From: an uncultured Prevotellaceae bacterium
GTDB lineage: Bacteria > Bacteroidota > Bacteroidia > Bacteroidales > Bacteroidaceae
Direction of reading: 5' to 3'
DNA length: 64,000 bases
Assembly: GCA_900318795.1 (NCBI GenBank)
Contig: ONLU01000005.1
Coordinates: 1 to 64,000, forward strand
Made by a program: the position numbers and the translations under genes. Below are positions 19,400 through 27,933 of this stretch, one piece after another. Positions within the stretch are counted from its first letter, which is position 1. Each line of letters begins with the position of its first letter. A model generated the notes under the pieces. That model did no database searches. It was not told where the DNA came from and saw nothing but the letters and a program-made list of their open reading frames with translations.

Positions 19400-20539
19400 C
19401 TACAGCAGGTTCCTGATGGCTTGCTCGACATCCTTGATGGTCTGCGAGCGTCCAACGATGTTGTTGCCCCTGTCTATCAGGAAGAACTCGGGCACGGCCT
19501 GCACATTGTAGATGGTGAGGGTGGTCGAGTTGGCATTGGTCTCGCGGACACTGATCCAAGGCAGAGCTGCCGTCTGCTGCTTCCAGAAGTGCTCATCGGG
19601 GTCGAGGCTGACCTGATAGATCTCGAAGCCCTGGTCGTGAAACTTGTTATAGAGTTCGCGCAACAGCAGGATGCGTGCCGGCGACTCGTTGGTGGCAAAG
19701 ACGTGGAAGTCGAGGAGCACCACCTTGCCCTTGAGGTCTTCCAGATGGCGTGTCTGTCCCTTGTTGTCCTGCAGGGCAATGTCAATGAGTCCGGCTTCCT
19801 TCACCTTGCTGGCGTCAATGGTACGGGCTCTGTCGGCATCGGAGATGCGCACATTCTTCATGCCCTCGATGGCAATATTGTGCAGGTTCTTGCCACGCTC
19901 TGCCGTCGGCCAGTTGTTGTCCCAGCTGGTGGCTACGGCAGCAAACACCTTGATATCGTCTCGGTCGCTCTGTGGATTGAAGAGCAGCATGTTGCCCAGT
20001 GTCTGGAACAGGGCGAAATAGGCTGACGGCTTGCTAGGGGTGGGGAAGATGTACTGACGCTTCACCTCGTCCTTGTACTGGCGTACCATGGAGAGGATGC
20101 TGTCGTTGACCTGGTCGATGGTCAGAGCCTCGTTACGGCTGACATTAATGGCACGCTGCTGCAGGTCCATCTGCTTCAAGGCCAGTTCCTTGATGGTCTG
20201 ACAGTCGGCTGAGCCGCTGACCTCATACTGCGAGGCCATCTGAGGCCACTGTGCCTTCACGGTGACTGTCTCCGTAGAGTCGATGGAGAGCGAGATTATC
20301 TGGTCTTTGATGCGCAGGCGATAGAACTCAGGGGCTTCGGGCTGCTGTCCGCTGAAGCTGAAGCTACCGTCATCGTCCAACTTGACAGAGTCTAATTTCT
20401 CAGGACCTGCCAGTCCGATGTTTTCAAAATAGAGTACCGAGTCCTTGGCGTTGCTGATGTTTCCTTCTATGTGAAACTTATTTTCGTTGCAGGCAGTCAA
20501 AGCCAGTACGGCTACGGACCATATCAAAATTTTCTTCAT
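19400..20539 (-). CDS. Lipoprotein with DUF4369 and thioredoxin-fold domains, CXXC missing
   Basis: The start at 20539 gives MKKILIWSVAVLALTAC, a lipoprotein signal with lipobox LTAC; the frame extends 33 codons upstream across the promoter and is rejected there. The 379-residue protein has an N-terminal DUF4369-like beta-domain (FHIEGNISNAKDSVLYFENI), a helical middle, and a C-terminal TlpA-type thioredoxin domain: GKVVLLDFHVFATNESPARILLLRELY, then EIYQVSLDPDE and VPEFFLIDRGNNIV with the cis-Pro. Where TlpA has WCxxC this protein has ATNES, so no redox pair remains. Such proteins sit in the periplasm attached to a membrane. A scaffold or binding role is possible; redox activity is unlikely. 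Confidence 0.85.
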   Translation of the reverse strand: MKKILIWSVAVLALTACNENKFHIEGNISNAKDSVLYFENIGLAGPEKLDSVKLDDDGSFSFSGQQPEAPEFYRLRIKDQIISLSIDSTETVTVKAQWPQMASQYEVSGSADCQTIKELALKQMDLQQRAINVSRNEALTIDQVNDSILSMVRQYKDEVKRQYIFPTPSKPSAYFALFQTLGNMLLFNPQSDRDDIKVFAAVATSWDNNWPTAERGKNLHNIAIEGMKNVRISDADRARTIDASKVKEAGLIDIALQDNKGQTRHLEDLKGKVVLLDFHVFATNESPARILLLRELYNKFHDQGFEIYQVSLDPDEHFWKQQTAALPWISVRETNANSTTLTIYNVQAVPEFFLIDRGNNIVGRSQTIKDVEQAIRNLL

Positions 20540-20567
20540 TTTTGCGTTTTCTTTAATGTTCTGGCTG

Positions 20568-20575
20568 CAAAGGTA
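20568..20575 (-). promoter_or_regulatory. Promoter -7 element for the TlpA-like lipoprotein gene
   Basis: TACCTTTG on the reverse strand, 28 bp upstream of the start at 20539. It lies back to back with the -7 element of the divergent comEC-like gene. Confidence 0.55.
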
Positions 20576-20608
20576 CAAATAAGTGAGCGAAATGCCAAAT
20601 ATATTTCG

Positions 20609-20616
20609 TAATTTTG
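20609..20616 (+). promoter_or_regulatory. Promoter -7 element directly before the comEC-like start
   Basis: TAATTTTG ends 6 bp before the ATG at 20623. With transcription usually starting about 7 bp after this element, the mRNA would have almost no leader. The -33 element is not clear. Confidence 0.45.
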
Positions 20617-20622
20617 TCCCCC

Positions 20623-21789
20623 ATGAAACTACATGCACCTTTGTTTCCCCTGGCCTTGTGCCTGATGGCAGGCATCGCTGCAGGGAGGTGGCTGGAAGAC
20701 TGGACTACGGGGTTGGCTGTGCTCATTCCGCTTGTCATGGTCACCAGCCTGTTGTCGCGCTTTCCCCGTTGGCAGACAGCAGCACTTTGGACTTGTATGG
20801 TGGTGCTGGGAGCAACCTTGGGAACAAGAGTTCAGCATCAAGACAACAGGAAAGTCATCAACCAGCAGTCCTACCATCTGCGCCAGCTGATGACAGACCG
20901 CTACCGGCAATGGGGCATCAGCGACGAGGCCATAGGTGTGGTGGCAGCCATGACACTGGGTGAGAAGTCGCAACTGGACAAGGGACTGAAGGATACCTAC
21001 TCGAAGGTGGGTGCCTCGCACGTCCTGGCATTGAGCGGACTGCACCTGATGATTATCTATGCCTTCATCTCACTCTTCATAGCCTGGCGGCGCTTCCGCA
21101 TGGTGTCGCAGGTGGTCATCATTGCGGCCTTGTGGGCCTTTGCCTATCTGGTAGGCATGTCACCGAGTGTGGTGCGCTCGGCGTTCATGATCAGCCTCTA
21201 TGCCTTGCTCTCGCTGGGTTATCGGGAGCGCATGTCTGTCAACACGCTCTCGCTGGCTGCCATCGTCATGCTGGTGGTCAACCCGCAGTCGCTCTACGAC
21301 ATCAGCTTCCAGCTGTCCTTTATGGCTGTGCTGGCCATCCTGCTGTTCAATCCATTGTTCAACCAAGTGATACCCCTCCACATCCAGCAGCGTCACCGGT
21401 GGCTGAAAGTCTGGTGGGGCATGACTGCCGTGTCACTGTCTGCCCAACTGGGGACGGCACCCATCGTTGCCTACTACTTCGGACAGTTCTCTACTTGGTT
21501 TCTGCTGAGCAACTATGTGGTCATACCCCTTGCCACCATCATTCTGTACCTGACACTGGCCTGCATCCTGACCAGCTGGTGGGTGTGGCTACAGCACCTC
21601 ATGGTGGTGGCACTGTCTGCCGTGGTAGTAAGCATGAACCACTTGTTGGAAGGCATCGCACGGTTGCCCTTCTGCACCATCGAAGGCCTGCAGCCATCAT
21701 TACTGCAGGTAGTCTTCATATATATTATAATAGGTAGTGGCTGGGTGTTGCTCAGCCTACGATTTGCAGGAGCTCGCCAAAGTGCGTGA
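20623..21789 (+). CDS. comEC: ComEC/Rec2-family DNA-uptake membrane protein, short form
   Basis: A 388-residue polytopic protein. The Competence domain (PF03772) signature is clear: GEKSQLDKGLKDTYSKVGASHVLALSGLHLMIIYAF, then GMSPSVVRSAFMISLYAL and DISFQLSFMAVLAILLF. ComEC forms the inner-membrane channel for single-stranded DNA during transformation. Here the protein keeps about three N-terminal membrane segments and the competence core but lacks the long DUF4131/OB region and the metallo-beta-lactamase-like nuclease domain of longer homologues. Bacteroidota versions often lack the nuclease part, but this one is notably short. I use the ATG at 20623, because an earlier frame start would fall inside the promoter. 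The last 38 bp overlap the convergent HAD gene. Confidence 0.85.
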   Translation: MKLHAPLFPLALCLMAGIAAGRWLEDWTTGLAVLIPLVMVTSLLSRFPRWQTAALWTCMVVLGATLGTRVQHQDNRKVINQQSYHLRQLMTDRYRQWGISDEAIGVVAAMTLGEKSQLDKGLKDTYSKVGASHVLALSGLHLMIIYAFISLFIAWRRFRMVSQVVIIAALWAFAYLVGMSPSVVRSAFMISLYALLSLGYRERMSVNTLSLAAIVMLVVNPQSLYDISFQLSFMAVLAILLFNPLFNQVIPLHIQQRHRWLKVWWGMTAVSLSAQLGTAPIVAYYFGQFSTWFLLSNYVVIPLATIILYLTLACILTSWWVWLQHLMVVALSAVVVSMNHLLEGIARLPFCTIEGLQPSLLQVVFIYIIIGSGWVLLSLRFAGARQSA

Positions 21790-22456
21790 TCTTCTGCAAC
21801 CGCTCGTGGGGATACTCCTCCGACTTCTCCAGTTCCCACACCACATGGAAAGGTATGTGTACGGCTTTTGCTCCTACTGCCAGGGCAGGGGCAATGTCTG
21901 AACGGAACGAGTTGCCTACCATCAGGGTCTGCTCCGGGGCAACACCAAGGTTCTCGCACAACTGGCGATACTCCTTCTCGGTCTTGTTGGACACTGTCTC
22001 CATGTGCGAGAAAAACTGCTCCAGTCCGGAGCGCTGCAACTTGTTCTCCTGATCCAGCAGCTCACCCTTGGTGAACACTACCAGTTGGTAGCGCCGCAAC
22101 TGCGACAGCTGCTCCAGGGTCTCCTTCACCTCGGGCAGTGGTGTCGTGGGGAACGTCAACAGTTCCTGCCCCAGCTCCAGCAGTCTCATCACGATGTCGC
22201 CCGACAACTGTTGGCGGCTCACACGCACGGCATTCTCTATCAGCGACAGTGTAAAAGCCTTGGTGCCATAACCCGTCAGAGGCAGATTCTTGCGCTCCGT
22301 GGAAAACAGCCCTTCGCTTACCTCGCGAGCCGTAGCCCACGGGCTGAGCAACTGGCAACACTTCCGTTCGACCTCGTCAAACCACGACTGGCAGTCCCAC
22401 AACGTATCGTCGGCATCAAAGGCTATGACGCGAATATCATCCCACTTTTTGTTCAT
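21752..22456 (-). CDS. HAD-superfamily phosphatase
   Basis: A 234-residue HAD hydrolase, with the start taken at 22456 (MNKKWDDIRVIAFDADDTLWD). Motif I is DADDT (nucleophile first Asp), motif II the Thr in VVFTKG, motif III Lys in SNKTEKEY, and motif IV VGNSFRSDIAPALAVGAKAVHIP. A helical cap lies between motifs I and II, as in class I HAD enzymes such as phosphoglycolate phosphatases and nucleotidases. The substrate cannot be read from sequence. A TACCTTCG element at 22461-22468 on the reverse strand suggests a near-leaderless mRNA. Its 3' end overlaps comEC by 38 bp tail to tail, so antisense interaction is possible. Confidence 0.85.
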   Translation of the reverse strand: MNKKWDDIRVIAFDADDTLWDCQSWFDEVERKCCQLLSPWATAREVSEGLFSTERKNLPLTGYGTKAFTLSLIENAVRVSRQQLSGDIVMRLLELGQELLTFPTTPLPEVKETLEQLSQLRRYQLVVFTKGELLDQENKLQRSGLEQFFSHMETVSNKTEKEYRQLCENLGVAPEQTLMVGNSFRSDIAPALAVGAKAVHIPFHVVWELEKSEEYPHERLQKITHFGELLQIVG

Positions 22457-22470
22457 GCCTGCGAAGGTAC

Positions 22471-22506
22471 GACAAAAAATGGAGAAAACCAAGTGTTCTC
22501 TCCATT
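22471..22506 (-). terminator. Terminator of the second SASA esterase gene
   Basis: A 12-bp stem with one mismatch (22478-22489 with 22495-22506), a 5-base loop, and on the reverse strand a TTTTTT tract after the stem. It lies between the esterase stop (22576) and the HAD start. 22507-22575 shows nothing else. Confidence 0.7.
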
Positions 22507-22575
22507 ATTTTCAGTCCATCTCCGGGTGCCGCCGCATGGGGAATAGGCAGGGCAGCCCGTCATGGGGGACATGCA

Positions 22576-24210
22576 TCACTTCAGTTTGTCAAAGCACTGG
22601 GCTATGCGCTCGGCGGCTTCTTTCTTGCGCAGGGGATGGATGTCGTTCTCCTCACCCAGGTCGAAGATGTCGGCAGCCTCTGCATAGGCATCGCCCTCTG
22701 CCACCAGACGTTGCTGGTCGCGCAGACGGAGCCAGTTCTGATAGCCGGGGTCGGTGGGATACATATATTTTGCCAGCTGGACGATGCAGAACGGCAAGGT
22801 GGGGTCGTTCCACAGCGTGCGCCAGTTGCCCATCAGTTTGCGCAGCAGGTCGGCATAGGGTCCGGGATTGCCCGAATTGGACTCGCCCTGATACCACACT
22901 ACGCCACTGAGGGCATAGGGAGCCAGGGGATAGAGCACGGCATTGTAGAGGGTGGACGCCATGTTCTGCAACGACACATCGCCACTGGGGCAGGCAGGCA
23001 TCTCGGCTCCGGCATGATGGCGCCACTGGGGACTCAGCGGGATGATGTCCTTGGGCATGGGATTCTGGCTGTAGCGGTCGGCACCAAAGGCAAGCAGATA
23101 GGGCTTGTCCTGAATGAAGTGGACGGTGCCGTACTTGTTGACAAACCGGACGGTGATGACATTATCACCCTCGCGGAGCAGTCCTTCGGGAATGTCGTAG
23201 CGGCGAGGAGGATACTGGTAGTAGGTGCGTCCCACCTCCTGTCCGTTGACATAGGTGAAGTCGGCATCAAACAGCGTACCTAACAGCAGTCGGGCGGGCT
23301 GTCCGGCATGAGCCTTGTCAATGTGGACATGCTGACGGAGCCAGATGCTGCCCACGATGCCACGACCACCAGACTTAGCCCAGTCGTTCTTGTACTGATT
23401 GACCTCGGCCCATGAGCTGTCATCATAGTCGAGGGCGGCAAAGTGCTGAGCCACACCAGGGTCCTTGGCATCCAAGAGCTGACGCCAGCGCTGGTCAGCC
23501 AACTGGTTAGCCTGTTGCTGGGCCTTGACCATCGCCTCGTTCTGGTAGAGCTGGGTTTTCCCAACCTGCAGGGGATAGTCGCGCTGCAGCGAGTCTGCCG
23601 ATATCCAGGCCTCGATGGGTGTGCCACCCCAGCTGTTGACAATGATGCCCTGAGGAACACCTCTGTGCTCCTGCATACGCTTGCCCAGAAAAGAGCCGAT
23701 GGCGGAAAAGAGCCAGGCATTCTGCTTGTTCAGTGGTTTCCAGTTGATGCTGGTGGGGCGGATGTCATCCTGCACACCCTTCGTATTGGTCTCGTTCTGC
23801 ACACGGAACAAACGTACCTGATTATTGTCAAAATGGTCGATTTCATCGGTATATCGCGGGTAGACACGCTCGATGGTGACATCGATGTTGGACTGTCCGG
23901 AACAAAGCCATACATCGCCTACCAGCACATCGGTCAGCACCCGATCATTGATGGTCATCGTATAGGGACCACCTGCCTTCATCTTAGGCAGGTCAATACG
24001 CCAGCGGCCCTGTGGGTCAGCCATCGTAGCATACTGCCGCTTCTGCCAACGGATCATGACCTTTTCGCCCGCATCAGCCTTGCCCCACACGGGGATGACT
24101 TTGCCACGCTGTAACACCATCCCCGACTGGAACAGCTGGGGCAGTTCGACCTTGGCCTCCACAACAAGAGAAAGAGTCGCAAAAAGTAAAAAAAAGAAAT
24201 ATCGTTTCAT
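22576..24210 (-). CDS. Exported SASA-type acetylesterase (XynE-like) with inserted jelly-roll domain
   Basis: I take the start at 24210 (MKRYFFFLLFATLSLVVEA, 544 residues), because the 51 codons upstream cross the promoter. The nucleophile is Ser107 in CSGQSNID; YQGESN and the Asp/His block EENDIHPLRKKEAAERIA complete the SASA fold. A domain inserted at about 255-370 resembles a GH2-type sugar-binding jelly roll (WLRQHVHIDKAHAGQPARLLLG, then FTYVNGQEVGRTYYQYPPRRYDIP). It is divergent from the xylo-oligosaccharide transporter gene. In the Prevotella bryantii xylan cluster an esterase-like xynE accompanies xynD-xynA-xynB, so I infer that this enzyme deacetylates xylan or its fragments. Confidence 0.85.
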   Translation of the reverse strand: MKRYFFFLLFATLSLVVEAKVELPQLFQSGMVLQRGKVIPVWGKADAGEKVMIRWQKRQYATMADPQGRWRIDLPKMKAGGPYTMTINDRVLTDVLVGDVWLCSGQSNIDVTIERVYPRYTDEIDHFDNNQVRLFRVQNETNTKGVQDDIRPTSINWKPLNKQNAWLFSAIGSFLGKRMQEHRGVPQGIIVNSWGGTPIEAWISADSLQRDYPLQVGKTQLYQNEAMVKAQQQANQLADQRWRQLLDAKDPGVAQHFAALDYDDSSWAEVNQYKNDWAKSGGRGIVGSIWLRQHVHIDKAHAGQPARLLLGTLFDADFTYVNGQEVGRTYYQYPPRRYDIPEGLLREGDNVITVRFVNKYGTVHFIQDKPYLLAFGADRYSQNPMPKDIIPLSPQWRHHAGAEMPACPSGDVSLQNMASTLYNAVLYPLAPYALSGVVWYQGESNSGNPGPYADLLRKLMGNWRTLWNDPTLPFCIVQLAKYMYPTDPGYQNWLRLRDQQRLVAEGDAYAEAADIFDLGEENDIHPLRKKEAAERIAQCFDKLK

Positions 24211-24227
24211 ACGCTTTAGATTTTCTG

Positions 24228-24235
24228 CAAAATTA
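24228..24235 (-). promoter_or_regulatory. Promoter -7 element for the XynE-like gene
   Basis: TAATTTTG on the reverse strand, 17 bp upstream of the start at 24210, so the leader would be about 10 nt. The divergent xynD promoter lies 110 bp away, leaving room for a shared regulator site between them. Confidence 0.5.
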
Positions 24236-24342
24236 AGTTTTTTTTTCTTTACAGCCATAAAAAAAGTGTACTTTCTTAAGACATGAAACAAATGAAGATA
24301 TTTTTTGTAACATGTGAAAATGTCGGTTTCAACGGAAACCAC

Positions 24343-24350
24343 TAACTTTG
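24343..24350 (+). promoter_or_regulatory. Promoter -7 element for the xynD-xynA-xynB operon
   Basis: TAACTTTG lies 27 bp before the ATG at 24378. No TTTG is present at the usual -33 distance (the region reads GTTTC), which is common for promoters that need an activator such as the hybrid two-component regulator XynR of Prevotella. Confidence 0.55.
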
Positions 24351-24377
24351 CAGCAGAAAACAAAACCTATAACGACA

Positions 24378-25796
24378 ATGGCAACAAACGAAACTCAAGA
24401 AACGAAAGGTTTCTACAAGCTCTCCTGGGTGCAGCGCATCGGCTTTGGTTCCGGCGACCTGGCACAGAACCTGATTTACCAAACCATCAGCATGTACTTG
24501 CTGTTTTTCTACACCAACATTTACGGTCTTGACCCGGCAGACGCTGCCACCATGTTCCTTGTGGTGCGTCTGGTGGACGTGCTCTGGGACCCCTTGGTAG
24601 GAACCTATGTCGACAAGCATAGCCCTAAGTTGGGTAAATATCGTTCATACTTGGTATTTGGCGGCATCCCCCTGACAGGTTTTGCCATCCTGTGTTTCTG
24701 GAACGGCTTTGCACCCTCGCTGGTCTATGCCTATGTGACCTATGTGGGCATGTCGATGCTATATACATTAATTAATGTACCCTATGGCGCACTGAACTCA
24801 TCGCTGACCCGCGACACAGACGAGATCACCACACTGACCTCCGTCCGTATGTTCCTGGCTAATGTCGGTGGACTGTGTGTAGCCAGTGGCATCCCCCTTG
24901 TCGTTGCCCTGTTTGCCCCGAAGGATGCCGACGGCGAAGCCATCATCAACACCCCCGAAGCTGCAGGTGCCTGGTTTACCACCATGGGCATCTATGCCGT
25001 CATCGGAATGTTGTTGCTCTTTTTCTGCTTCACACAGACCAAGGAGCGTGTGGTGATGGACGCCAAGGACATGGAGGACGTGAAGGTGTCTGACCTGTGG
25101 ACTGAGTTTGTGCGCAACCGTCCCCTGCGCATCCTGGCTTTCTTCTTCATCACGGCTTTCGCCATGATGTCGGTGGGCAATGCTGCCGGCTCATACTATA
25201 TGACTTGCAATCTGCAGGCAACAAGCGACCAGTTGGCCATCTTCATGGGTCTGGGCTCCGTACCCGCCTTCATCTTTATGCCACTGGTGCCTGCCATCAA
25301 GAAGGCTGTGGGCAAGCGTGGCATGTTCAACATCTTCCTGACCATTGCTATCGTGGGCATGGGCATCCTCTATGTAGTGAGCGTCGTTCCTTCTCTGAAG
25401 TCGCAGATGTGGATTGTCTATGTAGCACAGTTCATCAAGTCTACTGGTGTCATCGTGGCTACGGGCTACATGTGGGCCTTGGTACCTGAGGTCATCTCGT
25501 ACGGAGAGTACACCACCGGCAAGCGCATCTCGGGTATCGTAAACGCCCTGACGGGTATCTTCTTCAAGGCAGGCATGGCTCTGGGTGGTGTTGTACCCGG
25601 ACTGGTGCTGGCCTATGTGGGCTTCAATGCCAAGGAGACCGTTCAGACTCCGTTTGCCGAGCAGGGCATCCTGTGGCTGGTATGCGTCATTCCTGCCATG
25701 CTGCTGGGACTGGCTATGTTCATTATCTCTCGCTACGAGCTGACTGACGAGGTGATAGACAAGATCAACATGGAAATTGAAAAGCGTAACAAGTAA
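24378..25796 (+). CDS. xynD: GPH-family xyloside/pentoside:cation symporter
   Basis: A 472-residue MFS-type protein of the glycoside-pentoside-hexuronide:cation symporter family, with 12 hydrophobic segments. Typical family features are WVQRIGFGSGDLAQNLIYQ at the N-terminus, VRLVDVLWDPLVGTYVDKHSPKLGKYRSYL (loop 2-3), and TGKRISGIVNALTGIFFKAGMALGG near helix 10. The start at 24378 follows the promoter by a short leader; an earlier TTG-initiated frame would begin in the -7 element. It imports xylo-oligosaccharides across the inner membrane for the cytoplasmic GH43. Position and order directly before GH10 and GH43 genes match xynD of the P. bryantii cluster, hence the symbol. Confidence 0.88.
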   Translation: MATNETQETKGFYKLSWVQRIGFGSGDLAQNLIYQTISMYLLFFYTNIYGLDPADAATMFLVVRLVDVLWDPLVGTYVDKHSPKLGKYRSYLVFGGIPLTGFAILCFWNGFAPSLVYAYVTYVGMSMLYTLINVPYGALNSSLTRDTDEITTLTSVRMFLANVGGLCVASGIPLVVALFAPKDADGEAIINTPEAAGAWFTTMGIYAVIGMLLLFFCFTQTKERVVMDAKDMEDVKVSDLWTEFVRNRPLRILAFFFITAFAMMSVGNAAGSYYMTCNLQATSDQLAIFMGLGSVPAFIFMPLVPAIKKAVGKRGMFNIFLTIAIVGMGILYVVSVVPSLKSQMWIVYVAQFIKSTGVIVATGYMWALVPEVISYGEYTTGKRISGIVNALTGIFFKAGMALGGVVPGLVLAYVGFNAKETVQTPFAEQGILWLVCVIPAMLLGLAMFIISRYELTDEVIDKINMEIEKRNK

Positions 25797-25805
25797 GATT
25801 AGAAT

Positions 25806-26918
25806 ATGAAAATTTTTAGGTTAGTAGTTTTAATATTAGTAGTGTTTGCATCTGAGACTGTGCTTGCACAGAGCTTGCGAGAAGTTGTAGGCAAGTACAG
25901 CCTCATCGGTGCGTCACTCAACGTGACACAGTCTAACGGCATGAGCCCACAGACCGATGCCATCGTAGACAAGCATTTCAACACCGCAGTACCTGAAAAC
26001 TGCATGAAAGCTGAAGTGGTGCAACCTGAAGAAGGAAAGTTTGACTTTGCCGATGCCGACCGCTTTATAGACTACTGTCAACAGCACCAGTTGGTGGCTA
26101 TGGGGCACTGTCTCGTCTGGCACTCACAAGCCCCGAAGTGGTTCTTCCACGACAAGGAGGGCAAGCTGGTCAAGCCAGAGGTGATGAAGGAACGCATGCG
26201 TAAGCATATCTATACGGTCGTTGCCCACTTCCGCGGCAAGATACGTGGCTGGGATGTGGTGAACGAAGCCATTGAGGACGATGGCTCCTTCCGCAACTCC
26301 TACTACTACCAGATACTGGGCGAGGATTTCATCGAACTGGCCTTCCGCTATGCCCACGAAGCAGACCCGGATGTCGAACTCTACTATAACGACTACTCCA
26401 TGGCAAAGCCTGGCAAGCGCGAGGCAGTATGCCGGCTGGTCAAGAAACTGAAGGCAAAGGGACTGCGCATTGATGCTGTCGGCATGCAGAGCCATAACGG
26501 GATGGACTACCCCGACCTCAAAGAGTACGAGAAGTCCATTGACGCGTTCGCAGCCTTGGGCGTGAAGGTCAACATGACAGAACTGGACCTCAACGTGCTG
26601 CCTAACCCAGAGAACTTCGGTGGAGCCGAGATTAGTCAGAACTATGAATACCAGGCAAAGATGAACCCCTATAAGGACGGACTGCCTGAGGCAAAAGCCA
26701 AGGAGATAGAACAGCGCTACATGGAGTTCTTCAAGATCTACCAGCGTCATCGTAACCAAATAGGCAGAATCAACCTGTGGGGTGTCAGCGACGCAGACTC
26801 ATGGCTCAACGACTGGCCCATAGCAGGACGCACCAACTATCCGCTGCTCTTCGACCGCAATTACCAACCGAAGGCCATAGTACAGAAAATCGTCAAACTC
26901 TATCAGAACAATAAATAA
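25806..26918 (+). CDS. xynA: GH10 endo-1,4-beta-xylanase
   Basis: A 370-residue enzyme with signal peptide MKIFRLVVLILVVFASETVLAQ followed by a single GH10 TIM barrel and no binding module. The acid/base is Glu154 (WDVVNEAIED) and the nucleophile Glu259 (NMTELDLN). HCLVWHSQAPKWFF carries the conserved substrate-binding His/Trp residues, and LWGVSDADSWL the aglycone Trp. The size and single-domain layout agree with XynA of Prevotella bryantii/ruminicola. It cuts xylan or large xylo-oligosaccharides in the periplasm or at the surface. The gene starts 9 bp after xynD and is followed after 13 bp by xynB. Confidence 0.95.
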   Translation: MKIFRLVVLILVVFASETVLAQSLREVVGKYSLIGASLNVTQSNGMSPQTDAIVDKHFNTAVPENCMKAEVVQPEEGKFDFADADRFIDYCQQHQLVAMGHCLVWHSQAPKWFFHDKEGKLVKPEVMKERMRKHIYTVVAHFRGKIRGWDVVNEAIEDDGSFRNSYYYQILGEDFIELAFRYAHEADPDVELYYNDYSMAKPGKREAVCRLVKKLKAKGLRIDAVGMQSHNGMDYPDLKEYEKSIDAFAALGVKVNMTELDLNVLPNPENFGGAEISQNYEYQAKMNPYKDGLPEAKAKEIEQRYMEFFKIYQRHRNQIGRINLWGVSDADSWLNDWPIAGRTNYPLLFDRNYQPKAIVQKIVKLYQNNK

Positions 26919-26931
26919 AAAACCAAAGCAT

Positions 26932-27933
26932 ATGAAACCACGTTATCTATTCCCCAGCGACTATATGGCTGATCCTTCAGCCAATGTGTTTAACGGCAAG
27001 TTGTATATCTACCCCAGCCACGACCGTGAGGCTGGACATGCCTTCGACGATGACGGAGGACACTTCCAGATGAAAGACTACCATGTGCTGTCGTTCGAAG
27101 ACCTGGAACAAGGCGATGTCACAGACCATGGTGTCATCCTCGATGTAGAGCAAGTGGAATGGGCAGAGAAACAGATGTGGGACAACGACTGTGTAGAGAA
27201 GGACGGCAAGTACTACCTCATCTTCTCTGCCAAGGACTATAATGGTGTGTTCCACCTGGGTGTAGCTGTTGCCGACCGTCCTGAAGGTCCGTTCATCCCC
27301 GAGAAGCAGCCCATGCGTGGCTCGTTCTCCATCGACCCTTGTGTGTTCAAGGATGACGACGGCCAGATATACTGCTACTTCGGTGGACTCTGGGGAGGAC
27401 AGCTGCAGTGGTATCATACACCCGGAAAACTGGTAAAGGAAGGCATTGACCTCGGTCCGGCTCCTGACAGGAAGACTCAGCTCTATGCTCCTGCCGACGT
27501 ACCGGCACTGCCCAGCTGTGTAGTACGTCTGAGTGACGATGTAAAGCAGTTTGCAGAGGCTCCACGCCCTGTTGTCATTCTCGACAAGAACGGCGAACCC
27601 CTGAAGGCTGGTGACCCCCACCGATTCTTCGAGGCTTCGTGGATGCACAAGTATCAGGGCAAGTACTATTTCTCTTACTCAACTGGTGACAGCCACTTCC
27701 TGTGCTATGCCATCGGCGACAACCCCTACGGACCTTTTACCTATCAAGGCGTGTTGCTCGACCCCGTCGTAGGCTGGACTACCCACCACAGCATAGTCGA
27801 ATTCAAAGGACAGTGGTATCTGTGCTATCACGACTGCGTGCCCAGCAACGACATCACCCACCTGCGTTCTCTGAAAGCCCAACGGCTGTTCTACAACGAG
27901 GATGGTACGATTCAGAAAGTCATCAATGAATAA
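26932..27933 (+). CDS. xynB: GH43 beta-xylosidase / exo-xylanase, cytoplasmic
   Basis: A 333-residue five-bladed-propeller GH43 (subfamily-1-like) without signal peptide, so it should work in the cytoplasm on imported xylo-oligosaccharides. The catalytic set is visible: base Asp14 (YMADPSANVF), pKa-modulating Asp135 (FSIDPCVF) and acid Glu234 (RFFEASWMHKY). Relatives include XynB of Prevotella and dual arabinofuranosidase/xylosidases. It is the third gene of the operon, and its stop codon overlaps the start of a sigma-factor gene (ATGAATAA), which suggests translational coupling. Confidence 0.93.
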   Translation: MKPRYLFPSDYMADPSANVFNGKLYIYPSHDREAGHAFDDDGGHFQMKDYHVLSFEDLEQGDVTDHGVILDVEQVEWAEKQMWDNDCVEKDGKYYLIFSAKDYNGVFHLGVAVADRPEGPFIPEKQPMRGSFSIDPCVFKDDDGQIYCYFGGLWGGQLQWYHTPGKLVKEGIDLGPAPDRKTQLYAPADVPALPSCVVRLSDDVKQFAEAPRPVVILDKNGEPLKAGDPHRFFEASWMHKYQGKYYFSYSTGDSHFLCYAIGDNPYGPFTYQGVLLDPVVGWTTHHSIVEFKGQWYLCYHDCVPSNDITHLRSLKAQRLFYNEDGTIQKVINE

